Assembly: GCA_003833135.1 (NCBI GenBank)
Contig: QZLH01000331.1
Span: forward strand, 17,933-81,932
DNA length: 64,000 nt
Direction of reading: 5' to 3'
DNA from: Oehlia diaphana
Taxonomy: Eukaryota; Glomeromycota; Glomeromycetes; Glomerales; Glomeraceae
Position 1 is the first letter of the stretch. Each line of letters starts with the position of its first letter. Position numbers and translations under genes: made by a program. The notes under the pieces were generated by a model. The model worked only from the letters and a program-made list of their open reading frames with translations. It made no database searches and had not been told where the DNA came from. Below, one piece after another: positions 48,164-58,874 of this stretch.

Positions 48164-49290
48164 AAGCCACATTTTATATCCTGAGATTAATTGTTATTCT
48201 TCAATTTTTAATTTATTTTCAATCTGATCAATAAAAGAATCATATTTTATAGATTGATCATTATTTTTTCCACTAATTTTCCTATCATCATGAATACAGT
48301 TGACCCCCTCTACAGTCACACCCTTCGGGACCACCAAATGGTGTGACTATGAAGAGGTGTGCCTATAGTAAGGTTTTACATGTACAGTCACATCTATGTA
48401 AAGTTTCTTTTTGGTGTGATTATATATAATTTTTTATTGTAAGTAAAATGAATGCTAACTTGATTATCAGATATAGAAATCATATTATAAAAATAAATAA
48501 AAAATAATTTTAATTTTTTCCTACCTTCTACCTTACCAAATTTGAGCTTATACAATTTTTTAGCCTACACAAACTGACAAATGCATACATGAAAAAATGC
48601 ATAAAGTTACCACTCCTTTTATATCCATTTTAACTATATATCAAGTAAATCTTATTATTATTATGAAATTATACTATGAAACTGATGAAATAATTATCTT
48701 TAGAACACGTTATATATTTTTTGAATATACTTTTAATTACGTGATATGACTATAAGTGAGAAATTTTCCCTATGTTAACTATTACATCAGGGTCAACGAT
48801 TGCTGTGATAGTGACTATAATCAATTTATGTCTATATAGGTGGCATTTCACTATATAAAAATCAGAACTTGTAAGTGGTATGACTTAAGAGAGGGTGTGC
48901 TTATATAGGAGTGACTATAGAAAAGGACAACTGTATTAATATTGTGTGTGTCACTATCTAAATTTTCCTTTCCTTTTTTTAGAAAATAGTTGAAAAAGTG
49001 TTTGGCCATTTTTTTTCAATTTTCCAATACTTTAATTTTTTGTTAATACTGAGTTATACAAAAATTTTTCAAATTTATTAATGAACGTTTAGATATTTTT
49101 GGTGTTTTCATACTTTTCATTAAAACTGAAAAAAATTGTTTTGCCTTATCTTCAATTTTATTATCAACCCATTTAACTTCATCCACCATGCTGTCATTAT
49201 TATCTAAACTTGAATTATTAGTATTTTCTGCTACTTTTTTTCTTTTTTTTGATAGTGTTGTGTTTGTCTCTTTAACCGTGTTATGGAAAC
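48164..49290 (-). pseudogene. Second Tc1/IS630-like transposase copy, N-terminal part
   Basis: Minus-strand coding remnants include KKRKKVAENTNNSSLDNND (about 49200-49260) and, after the MITE at 48297-48933, SFIDQIENKLKIEE and GYKMWLK up to 48164. Across the CACTA-like element the frame continues as KAVQYYFQLLKKEYVKLKAS, which aligns with LYLQLVKCNYSKMNAS of the first copy. Confidence 0.6.
48297..48933. mobile_element. Tc1/mariner-type MITE, 637 bp
   Basis: The ends CAGTTGACCCCCTCTACAGT and (reversed) CAGTTGTCCTTTTCTATAGT are inverted, with TA on both sides (48295-48296, 48934-48935). Inside are CACACC/GGTGTG words at both ends and no gene. It interrupts the N-terminal part of the second transposase relic. 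Confidence 0.75.
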
Positions 49291-49299
49291 TATTCTACA

Positions 49300-50202
49300 T
49301 TTTATATTACCGCATAACCACATTTATATAACTCATAGATCTGGCCTAAATTATAAAATTTTGGCAAATTTTGGTCAGAATTAAATATTTCAAATTTTAC
49401 CTTTTATTAAAAAATACTCAAATTTTACAGGCTAATAACTTTTGATCTAGATATCCAATTTTAATGTAATTTTATAGTTTAAGTTAGTAATAATTAAACT
49501 ATGTTTAGATATTTTAAATATATAAAAAAAAATTTTATTAAATTTTTAATTTGGGCAATTTTATTTAATGAATTGTTGTATTCTAAATCATACACAAAAA
49601 AAAAAAGAAAAGATTATTGAACAAAGAAAAAAAGAAAAAAAAATATGATTTATTTATATATTAATAATATAAATTATGTATTAATACAAATGGTCAATTA
49701 TGATACAATATCATAAACAATCGTTACATCTAATAAAATAACATGATTTTATATATGTATTTAAAATTTAATATGTATAAAATTTTATTCCCTGTTCCTT
49801 CTATTTTTTTCATGTTATATAATATTAAATGAAGCTATTTGTTAAATCAACCTTAACTATAAATTTGCATTAAAGTCATATGATACAAAAATATTACGCT
49901 AATTTTTAAAAAAGAAAATTTTATTATTGATCATTTAATTCCAGCTAGAATAGCATAGTTAAAAATCCATTTATTAGTTTGATTTCACGTGCTGATCAAT
50001 ATTAAGCAGCCAATATTAAAAAAATTTACATGTGATAATATATATCAAATACTAAAACTAAACGTAATACAATTTTTTTATTGTTTATTTAACTTTAAAA
50101 TATTTTTATTTATATCTATTTTTACCAGCTGAAAGGTGAATTATAATATTTGCATATTTGGTATGTATCATATTTGTTCTTGATAACAATTGATAATAGT
50201 TT
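49300..50202. other. A+T-rich intergenic region
   Basis: No gene is seen. The sequence around 49350-49500 resembles 120-250 in part and is probably a dispersed repeat. Confidence 0.45.
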
Positions 50203-50458
50203 TTAAAGGCTTTTGTGATTTTTTTTGTTTTTAACTGTAGAAGTTTTATTTTTATTAATTGGTTGAAAAATATCCAATAGCTTATTCTTGATAAAATCTT
50301 TTAATATATATTTAGTATTTAAATATTTTTTAGATTTATAAAATAATAAAATAATTAAAATACCTCTTAAAGTTTTATGAAGACATTCGTTCAATTTATC
50401 TCCAAGTGATATTATTTCTGGTATATTTGTATCATTCTCTTTAATGTTTCATTTTGTG

Positions 50459-51571
50459 CATCAGGAAATTTTTTTAGGCGTAATTTAGTGTAATCTTTCG
50501 GAGGTGGTGTAAAATTTCGAAATATTACACTAAAAACGTAATAGTACAGAAGTTTACGCTCTTAAATTTAAATAATTATAGTAATTTAATAATATCTCAC
50601 TATCTACTAATCCAATCATAACGATCTATAGCTCATTGGAATCAGCTCATCAAGACGAATCGAATGGTAGTAAAATCACATCTCTACATTCGATAGATGA
50701 CGTTCTATTAATGTAAAACTTTATTGTATACTATAAAGCGTTCTATTAAACGTAGAGATGCGATTTTACTACCATTCGATTCGTCTTGATGAGCTGATTC
50801 CAATGAGCTATAGATCGTCTTGATTGGATTAGTAGATAGCGAGATATTATTAAATTACTATAATTATTTAAATTTAAGAGCGTAAACTTCTGTAATATTA
50901 CGTTTTTAGTGTAATATTTCAAAATTTTACACCACCTCCGAAAGATTACACNNNNNNNNNNNNNNNNNNNNNNNNNNNNNNNNNNNNNNNNNNNNNNNNN
51001 NNNNNNNNNNNNNNNNNNNNNNNNNNNNNNNNNNNNNNNNNNNNNNNNNNNNNNNNNNNNNNNNNNNNNNNNNNNNNNNNNNNNNNNNNNNNNNNNNNNN
51101 NNNNNNNNNNNNNNNNNNNNNNNNNNNNNNNNNNNNNNNNNNNNNNNNNNNNNNNNNNNNNNNNNNNNNNNNNNNNNNNNNNNNNNNNNNNNNNNNNNNN
51201 NNNNNNNNNNNNNNNNNNNNNNNNNNNNNNNNNNNNNNNNNNNNNNNNNNNNNNNNNNNNNNNNNNNNNNNNNNNNNNNNNNNNNNNNNNNNNNNNNNNN
51301 NNNNNNNNNNNNNNNNNNNNNNNNNNNNNNNNNNNNNNNNNNNNNNNNNNNNNNNNNNNNNACCATTCGATTCGTCTTGATGAGCTGATTCCAATGAGCT
51401 ATAGATCGTCTTGATTGGATTAGTAGATAGCGAGATATTATTAAATTACTATAATTATTTAAATTTAAGAGCGTAAACTTCTGTAATATTACGTTTTTAG
51501 TGTAATATTTCAAAATTTTACACCACCTCCGAAAGATTACACTAAATTATGCCTAAAAAAATTTCCTGATG
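50459..51571. mobile_element. Foldback element with long inverted arms, containing a gap
   Basis: A left arm (50459-50698, starting CATCAGGAAATTTTTTTAGG) is matched in reverse by 50746-50951 and again by 51362-51571, which ends CCTGATG. The arms pair over more than 200 bp. The element interrupts the pseudogene around it. No target duplication could be defined. A 410-base gap lies inside. Confidence 0.75.
50952..51361. other. Assembly gap (410 N) inside the foldback element
   Basis: Unknown bases. The 181 bases before the gap (50771-50951) and after it (51362-51542) appear identical by eye, so the gap sits between two direct copies of one foldback arm. Confidence 0.9.
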
Positions 51572-54500
51572 TGGTGAGTCAAATTCATCATCAATATTGC
51601 CATCCATTTCTAATTGTTCATTATACAATGCAGCTAAATCCTGAATTAAATTTTCTAGATAAATATAACAATGCTTACACTGAAAATTAGTAGATATTAA
51701 ACAATTTATATAATAACCGTGGCCACAAGAAAATAGCATCAATATTTGTTTGTGAGTTTTTACATTCATTATAATCACAACTAGTTTTGCAAGGAATTTG
51801 TTTAGTATGGTATTCTAATGGCAAAGCATCTTTAATGAATCCTTTTGCAATTCCTGAAAAATACCAATAAGATTTTTTAATTTTCTTGCCTTCTGATTTA
51901 ATTTCAACAGTTCCAAGATTATTCCACAAATTATTAAAAAATTTTGATAGAAAAATAGCTGTTTATTTCACTAAAACATCAATATTTTTTTTAAAATATG
52001 GATATGACTTCTTTTCTGTAAAGGACTGTGTAAAATTATTATTATGGCGAAGGTAATCAACAAAAATTCCATTATGACATAACTATTCTGGACTCAAAAC
52101 TTTAGCAGTAGTATGTCTTTAAACAAGACTATGAAAATTCTCAACTGGATATTCATCAAAGTAGTTAAAGTGAGATTTTAGTATTTGAAGTATAGGATGG
52201 TTAATCTGAGTCTAATAATGAATATTAGATAAAAATACAAGCATTATTTTTTATAATTTTTTCTTTAAAATCAACACATTACAGCTCAAAGTCTAAATAT
52301 AGTCTCAACATATTCTTCAAAATAATTACCCCAAAATAGTACTGCATAAATATCAAGAGTGGATGGGACTAATGTATCTAATAGTCTACAAAAGTATGGT
52401 AACCCAGATCTTTATTTTGTCCAAATTGTTAAAATATATGATTTCTTACTATCTTTCATTCTGCATGTGCCATATAAAGTAATAGATTAATTCACCATGA
52501 TTTTGGTTTCGCAGCTAAATTTCTTTTACTTTGAAAGGTTGCCTTAAACATTTCATTAAAAAATATCCAAAATGTAAGAAAACCACTTTCTTTAGTATTT
52601 AAAGTTACATGTAATGGTCCAAGAAATGGTACTAGATGTGTTATTTCATTAGGTATTGTAGAACACTCTTGAGGTTTAAGTTTTTGGACAATTGCTCTTC
52701 TGATATAAAGTTGACTGGAAAAATCAGCAGGAATAGGTATTAAATAAATTTTAAGATATTTCTGAATTTCAGGAATTCTAAATTATGATCTTATTATTAG
52801 AAAACAGAATATTAATAAATTAAAACATTGTTAATTAAATAGTACCTGAAAAATTTGCCAAGTGATTTTAAATAATCATTAGTATTTTTTAGATTTTGGA
52901 AAAGAAATTCAATCAATTTAGTTGAATTAAATGAGCGTTTTGAGTGTTTTTTCATCAAATCAGCATCATAAGAATGAAGAACAAGAGAGTCAATTAGATT
53001 ATCTTTATCCATTGTGGTCAAATCTTTTACAAAGTTCCATTTAGTTTTTCTTTGGTAATAACTTTTACTTATAATATTCATGTATTTTTTATTAAAGCCA
53101 TTGATTAAGTAAACTTACGTCCACACCATTAATATTTTGCATGTTGAATTTAGAATTAAAATTATAAGAAACAGGTGAAGTTTTTACATAGTTAATTAAT
53201 ATTGTTGTCATATGAGATACTTGTGATAATAAAGTGGTATTTGATATTTGTAATTGATGTAAATTATGATAATTATCGATATTTAAAATAAAAAGATTAT
53301 TTGACTAGTAAAATTACACAATTGTATTAATTATATTAAAATATATTCAATGAAAAAAAGAACAAAAAAAAATATTGATAATTACATTTTTTTAAATATA
53401 ATTGCAGACTAATGTATTGTGATTGTTCAAAATATCCTTAATTTGATTATAAACAGTTTAATATGTTGAACTTAATCCCATTCCAGCAATTGAATTAATC
53501 CCAGTAACTGACATTTCAGAGCCAGCCAAAAATATTCCTATTGAATTTTTGACTGAACTAACATGTTTATTTCATAAAGTTGCCATTTGATAATAAAAAA
53601 GCATTACTTTTTGCTTTAAAGACTATAATGTTTTATGATTTTTTCCTACTGAGTTCATAGCTTTAAATATTGTATTAAAAAAGCCTTTAAGTTTTGAATC
53701 TTAACTTGATAAACTCTTGAACATCAAGAATAACTGTTGGCTTGCCATCATGCTGATAGTCATAAAGAATCTTTATCATTCATGATATTTGATTATCAAA
53801 AAATTGACAAAATCAAAGTGGTCCTATTTTCACGATAATTCTTTAATATTTGTTAATTAATTAAATTAATTTAAGAGTAAAATATAACAAATACCGCTAA
53901 TTTGAGCCTCCTTTATCATAATATTATAGTCATTTAGTTCTGATTTTAATTGTTCTATTTACTGCTAAAGCTGTTCTATGATTACTTCTTTGTTAAAAAG
54001 TTGTTCATATATATTTTGTAATAAGCACACTCTTTTTTGTGATCCTCCACTTTTGTGATATGCTAAATTTCTGCTTTCTTTACGTTTGTTACTGAACTTT
54101 ATCTTATTTTGCGTATATACTACAAATTGATTATAGTGTTACTGATAAAGTTGGTCATTAATTTTAATAGTAACTGGTAAAAGATACGTTTCAGGTTCTT
54201 TATATGCTTCGGCTAAAGTATTTATATTTAATTTTCAATATATTTCTGTTGTATTCTCACAATCACAAATTTTACATGAACCTATATTTTCCTTCTTTTT
54301 TCCACGTATTATTACTATTATATAAAGACTAACCTATATTATATCTCAAAAAACTATTTCATGATCTTTAAAGTAGCACTATAGAAGAGTATTTGGACAA
54401 AGTTTTGAAAAAAGTTATGATGAAATGTTGCGCCAGTTTATTAAGGGGTTATTTTTTATTTTTTTAAAGTATTTATCATGTATAATTGCTAATCACTAAT

Positions 54501-54589
54501 TTTACTATTTAATTGATTTTGTACTACTATCATTAGCTAATAAATGTGATATTTTATTATGCGGCTAGCTAGAATACTTTATCTTTTTA

Positions 54590-54860
54590 AAAATTTTATA
54601 TAAAAAATTGTATTAAAGTTGTATATTTTTTGTATAAAAGTTATATATTTGTTATAAAATTTATATATTTTTATATTTAAATTTTATATTTATTTTTAAC
54701 TGTATAAAAATTATATAAAAATTATATATAATAATATATTTAAAAAAACTGTATAGTAATTTTTATTTAAGAATCTGCAATACTTATGATTTCTGTATAG
54801 ACCTCTATAAAAATTATATAAAACTTAAATAATTTTTTTTATAGAATTGATGCATAACAT
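54590..54860. repeat. Low-complexity TATAAAAATTATATA region
   Basis: Variants of TATATTTTTGTATAAAAG and ATATAAAAATTATATA recur many times. No gene. Confidence 0.5.
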
Positions 54861-54866
54861 CTACTC

Positions 54867-55021
54867 AGTAAATAATTTTTATATAAATTTATACCAAATA
54901 GACTTATTAGTTCAAATTAGCTCAAATTTATGCAGAAAATAATCAAATTTAAGCTAATCTCAAGCCAATTATATATGGATGAGCCCATTTGGTACAAATT
55001 TATATAAAAATTATTTACTAG
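54867..55021. mobile_element. Small MITE-like inverted repeat
   Basis: AGTAAATAATTTTTATATAA.. (54867-54900) pairs with 54987-55021 over about 33 bp with two mismatches. It is about 155 bp, without coding capacity. The target duplication is not clear. Confidence 0.6.
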
Positions 55022-55122
55022 ACTAAAGTTATCAAAAATTTAACATAAATTTAAAATGTATCTAATTTTTTAATTTGCGTATTATTAAATAATTAATCCA
55101 ATTTTTATATAGTTTATGTTAT

Positions 55123-55401
55123 CACTGGTAAAAAAATGATTTATCCTACACATATCTTATACATATCAGGTACTCAAAATGTAAAAAATCATACACAAAT
55201 AATACATATATAATACACATATCAGGTACTAATATATATATCATGCATATATTAGGTACCTGATAAGTATACAATATATATAAGTACCTGATATGTATAT
55301 GATATATGTATTATTTGTATATAATTTTTTACATTTTGAGTATCCAATATATATATGATATGTGTAGAATATACGTAAGATAGACTATTTTTTTACCAGT
55401 G
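55123..55401. mobile_element. CACTA-like foldback MITE, 279 bp, TAT target duplication
   Basis: The ends CACTGGTAAAAAAATGATTT and (reversed) CACTGGTAAAAAAATAGTCT match and inverted similarity continues almost to the centre. TAT flanks both sides (55120-55122, 55402-55404). It shares CACTGGT termini and TATCAGGTAC-type subterminal words with the 43651-48160 element, so it is probably mobilised by the same transposase. Confidence 0.8.
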
Positions 55402-55739
55402 TATATTCTTTCAGAAAATCAACTTATATTTTTGATTAATTTAATTATTTAAAAAGTTATTAACATTTAAAATATAGTACATTAGTTAGCTAAATTCAGA
55501 CTAATTTTGCAGAGGTTTTTACAGTGATAAATTCATAAATTGACTAATAAAAATATAAGATCTTATCACGTGATAATAATCAATCACTATAAAATATTAA
55601 AATTTTTTTTTTGACAATAAAAAATTGCATATATCGCTTCTTTTCAAATAAAAAAAAATTAAAGAAGCAAATACACACAATAGATGGTAAATTTAATAAA
55701 AAAACAAATAAGAATAGCCAACAATTAGTATTCTGAATA

Positions 55740-56455
55740 GATTAAATCAAATCAGATTTGAGTCTGATCTAACCTGAATCTAGATCAAAAATAAATAAAT
55801 TTAATTTAATCTGAATTCAAATCAAAAAAAATTGGATCTGATCTGATCTGAATCCAAAATTTAAAAAAATGGTTCACAATGTTTTTTAACAATTTTAAAT
55901 AATAAAAAATGTTTTTATTTGCAATATAAAGTAAAAAACTGTTTTGCAATGATTTTTTAACTACTTTAATTAATTTAAAATAAAAAAATATTTCGCAACA
56001 GTTTTTTTAGTTATTTTTAATTTAAAAGAAAAAAACTATTTCACAACAGTTTTTTAACTATTTTATAAAAAATGTTACAAAATATTTTTTATTTTTAATT
56101 TAAAAGTAAAAACCATTTTGCAACGATTTTTTTAACTATTTTAATAAAAAATATTGCAAATCATTTTTTACTTGCAATATAAAGTAAAAAAAACTGTTTT
56201 GCAAAATATTTTATATTTTTAATTTATCAAAAAAAATGTTTTGCAACATTTTTTTAACAATTATAATAAAAAATGTTGTGAAATATTTTTTATTTTAATT
56301 AAAAACCATTTTGCAATGATTTTAGATTAGATCTGATCTGAATCTGTCTAAAACTTTAAATTAATCTTATTTGATCTGTTTTAATAAATTGTTAATTTAA
56401 TTTGATTCAATCTGAAACAAATCAAATTTTTTTGATTTAGATTAGATCACAGTAT
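55740..56455. repeat. Tandem degenerate repeats flanked by inverted GATCTGATC-rich blocks
   Basis: About seven degenerate units of 60-80 bp with TTTTGCAA(C/T)GATTTTTTAAC lie at 55860-56310. On both sides are blocks rich in AGATCTGATCTGAATC (55745-55860 and 56320-56450), partly inverted to each other. No gene. Confidence 0.6.
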
Positions 56456-56469
56456 ATATGGGATAAATT

Positions 56470-56680
56470 AGGATTAGGTGATGCCAAAATATCATGGCAG
56501 TGTAATGTATTACATTACAAAATATCAATATGAGTTATATCACCATAATGCTGAATTGGTGAATTGATGAAATGAATTACACTGCCATAATACTGAATTG
56601 ACGAATTGACAAAATGAATTGCACTACCATAATGCCAAATTGACGAAATGACAAATTATCAAATTGCTGAATTGATAAAA
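56470..56680. repeat. Degenerate ACTGCCATAATGCTGAATTG repeats
   Basis: Three to four imperfect units of about 60 bp built from GAATT(G/A)CACTGCCATAAT and GAATTGACGAATTGAC words. They abut the MITE starting at 56686. Confidence 0.55.
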
Positions 56681-56685
56681 TAAAT

Positions 56686-56999
56686 TACCGTATATCACGG
56701 GCTATAGTACTCCCTATGCACAGTACCCCCCTTGAAAAATTTCATAGAATTGTATAGTACTCTGAGGTATTTTACATTTATCTCGTGATCCAGTAATCAG
56801 ATTTGAGCGATCTTTTTTTTGTTTGATAATCCTCATTGTGCTCTTCAAAATAAAAAAATGATCGTTCAAATTGGACTAGTAGATTGCGAGACATTCGCAA
56901 AAACGGAATTTTTAAATTTTGTTTAATACCTGGGGGTACAGGGTCAAACCCCCGATTTTTGCAAGATACCCAGGGTACTGTGACCTGCGATATACGGTA
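56686..56999. mobile_element. MITE-like element with TACCGTATATC ends
   Basis: TACCGTATATCACGGGCTAT at the left and, reversed, TACCGTATATCGCAGGTCAC at the right. CACAGTACCC(T)GGGTAT follows inside the right end, as in the element at 23053-23270. It is 314 bp and non-coding. Confidence 0.65.
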
Positions 57000-57214
57000 T
57001 ATAGTATTACTGTTGAATTGCACTTTATTAAAATCAATAATTACTTTTAATTATTTACTTTAAATAATTTTATCTAATTATAAATCTTTATCATGTAAGT
57101 TTATAATATATAAAAGCAGTACAAAAAAATTTATTATATATAAAACTACTACTCAGAAAAATACTATTACAAATTGTCTATTTTAAAGAAAAACAAAAAA
57201 AAATACTACTGTAA

Positions 57215-58240
57215 TTACTGCGTTTCATTTTCTTTAGTGTTATTAACTTTAGTAAGATCAATTTTCTTAGGTTCTATTTCTTCTTCAGTATAATTTAATT
57301 TAATCAAATTACCTATTATTAAATCTGAATTATCTTCAGTTAATTGATCATTATTTTCTTCTTCATCTTCTGAAACCAAATTTTCAAAAGGATCATTATC
57401 ATTTTCTATTTTATTAATAAACATATTTGAATCTAAAGTAAGTGAATTAGTATAACTTTGCATTATTTTACTAAAAGCATCATCAGATAGATTTTTGCCA
57501 ACATAATTAAATTTTTGTTATATATTTGAAATATAAAATGAATGCAATCTTGCCATATTGGATACTTTTTTCACTTTAACTGAAGTCTAATAAAAATAAA
57601 AAAGAATTTAATAAAAAAATATAAATTTTAATAAAATAAAAATGATGATTTTAAGTCTTCTTATAATTTTCCTTATATTGACGAACTTTAAACTCCCCAA
57701 TCATAGTAGTTAGAATGTAAACAATCAAATCATTATTTGTAAGAATTGGCTTTATATATTCTTTTTATTGTTCCTTATAATGCAAACTGTGAGTGTGTTT
57801 TCTCAATATTAAATTGGTTTACTCAAAAAAGATGAAGCAGGTATATTCATAGGATTAATTATTCATTTGAATAGCAAGTGTAAATTGATTCTCCGCCCAT
57901 TTTTGACCATAAAACTAAAGCTTTCCTTTGGATTAATTGATAGATCTCAGGTATAAATCCTTTTTTGCGAAATTTTGGATGCAAAAATATGCTAGTAAAT
58001 AAAATTCATGATTAAATTGCTTCCATCTATTATGATTAATTGAATATATTTTTGCTGAAACTTTTTTAACTTTTCAGTACTTTCAGTAGGTAAAGCCTTG
58101 ATAGCAGTAGGCATTTGAATGAGAGCCAAAAAAACTTCAGCTATAGTTGCATTTTTACCTTCAATACTCTTCACAGTATTTTTTGCAGGTTCCAAAATAG
58201 TTTCAACGTTCAACTAAATATTTTGATTATTTACTAAATT
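57215..58240 (-). pseudogene. hAT transposase relic, C-terminal part
   Basis: Minus-strand remnants: ILEPAKNTVKSIEGKNATIAE (58200-58140), then FDNRWKQFNHEFYLLAYF..HPKFR (about 58030-57950), and after a disordered section MARLHSFYISNI and an acidic tail at 57463-57215 ending KVNNTKENETQ. This is the order of the C-terminal half of hAT transposases. Stops and frameshifts interrupt it. The expected NCERVFS block is on the opposite strand (57690-57837). Confidence 0.65.
57690..57837 (+). pseudogene. Inverted segment of the hAT relic with the dimerisation motif
   Basis: On the plus strand the segment reads ELALYILFIVPYNANCECVF then SILNWFTQKR, the hATC dimerisation motif. The parts that should flank it lie on the minus strand. 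Just before it, TAG-TAG replaces an expected Trp-Trp and TAA an expected Gln. Confidence 0.7.
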
Positions 58241-58378
58241 TCATAAAGTTTGAATCATTGCTTTAGAATCAGCAATTAATATCTAAAAATATAATAATAA
58301 AATATTTAATAATTTGACATTAACTTAGAAATTAACTACAATTTCACTTAAAGATAGTCTCCTCAGCTCAGGACTTAT

Positions 58379-58402
58379 CAGTCAGGCGATATGTCTGACT
58401 GA
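58379..58402. other. Short hairpin
   Basis: CAGTCAG and CTGACTG are separated by nine bases, between two pseudogenes. The function is unknown and it could be chance. Confidence 0.3.
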
Positions 58403-58874
58403 GTGCAGATCATTAATTAAATTATTTTGTGTAATAATCATTCATAAAAGTTGGGAAATATATTAACATCAAATTGTCATATATTAACTGCGAATTCTTT
58501 CTTAATAAACTTCGTTTTCCAAGTTTCAAACTATACAGTTCTAAAGAAATTTCTTATTTTTTCTGCTTCTGGTCTTATTTTAATTAGTTAAATATGATCT
58601 TAATTTTTGTACTTATGGCAAGGATTCTCCAAACGGAAGAAATATTACAATTTCGTAAGTATCCAGATTTGCGAGTTCAGTTAAGTCGCATACACTATAA
58701 CTAATACTAGTTTTGATATATAACAGATAATAGAGTTTAAAGTGACATTATAATTTTAAATAATATAGTATGTAGTTAACTAGTAAACAAATATAAGGTT
58801 TTTTTTATTTAAAATGTTTTTTTTTATTTTATAATTTCAAATATTGTTATTAACCATTTTCCTTGTTATTATTT

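Larger units (their letters stand above)
50203..54300 (-). pseudogene. Decayed transposon gene with zinc-finger and RING-like parts, split by a foldback element
   Basis: On the minus strand from about 54300 a long coding-like frame begins with a CxxC finger (SCKICDCEN), a basic stretch (HKSGGSQKRVCLLQ) and a coiled-coil-like segment, interrupted by TGA, TAA and TAG stops. Further remnants are at 53081-52812 (NIISKSYYQRKTKWNFVKDL) and 51930-51687. Near the end is a RING-like pattern (FSCGHGYYINC..FQCKHC) at about 51780-51650, after a frameshift. The frame seems to continue beyond the foldback element at 50394-50203 (NECLHKTLRGILIILL). The family is not identified; it resembles repeated Glomeromycotina transposon proteins. 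Confidence 0.6.

Noticed and set aside
50746..51513. Open frames spanning the second gap
   Set aside because: Mostly N, and the readable ends are the two identical foldback arms.
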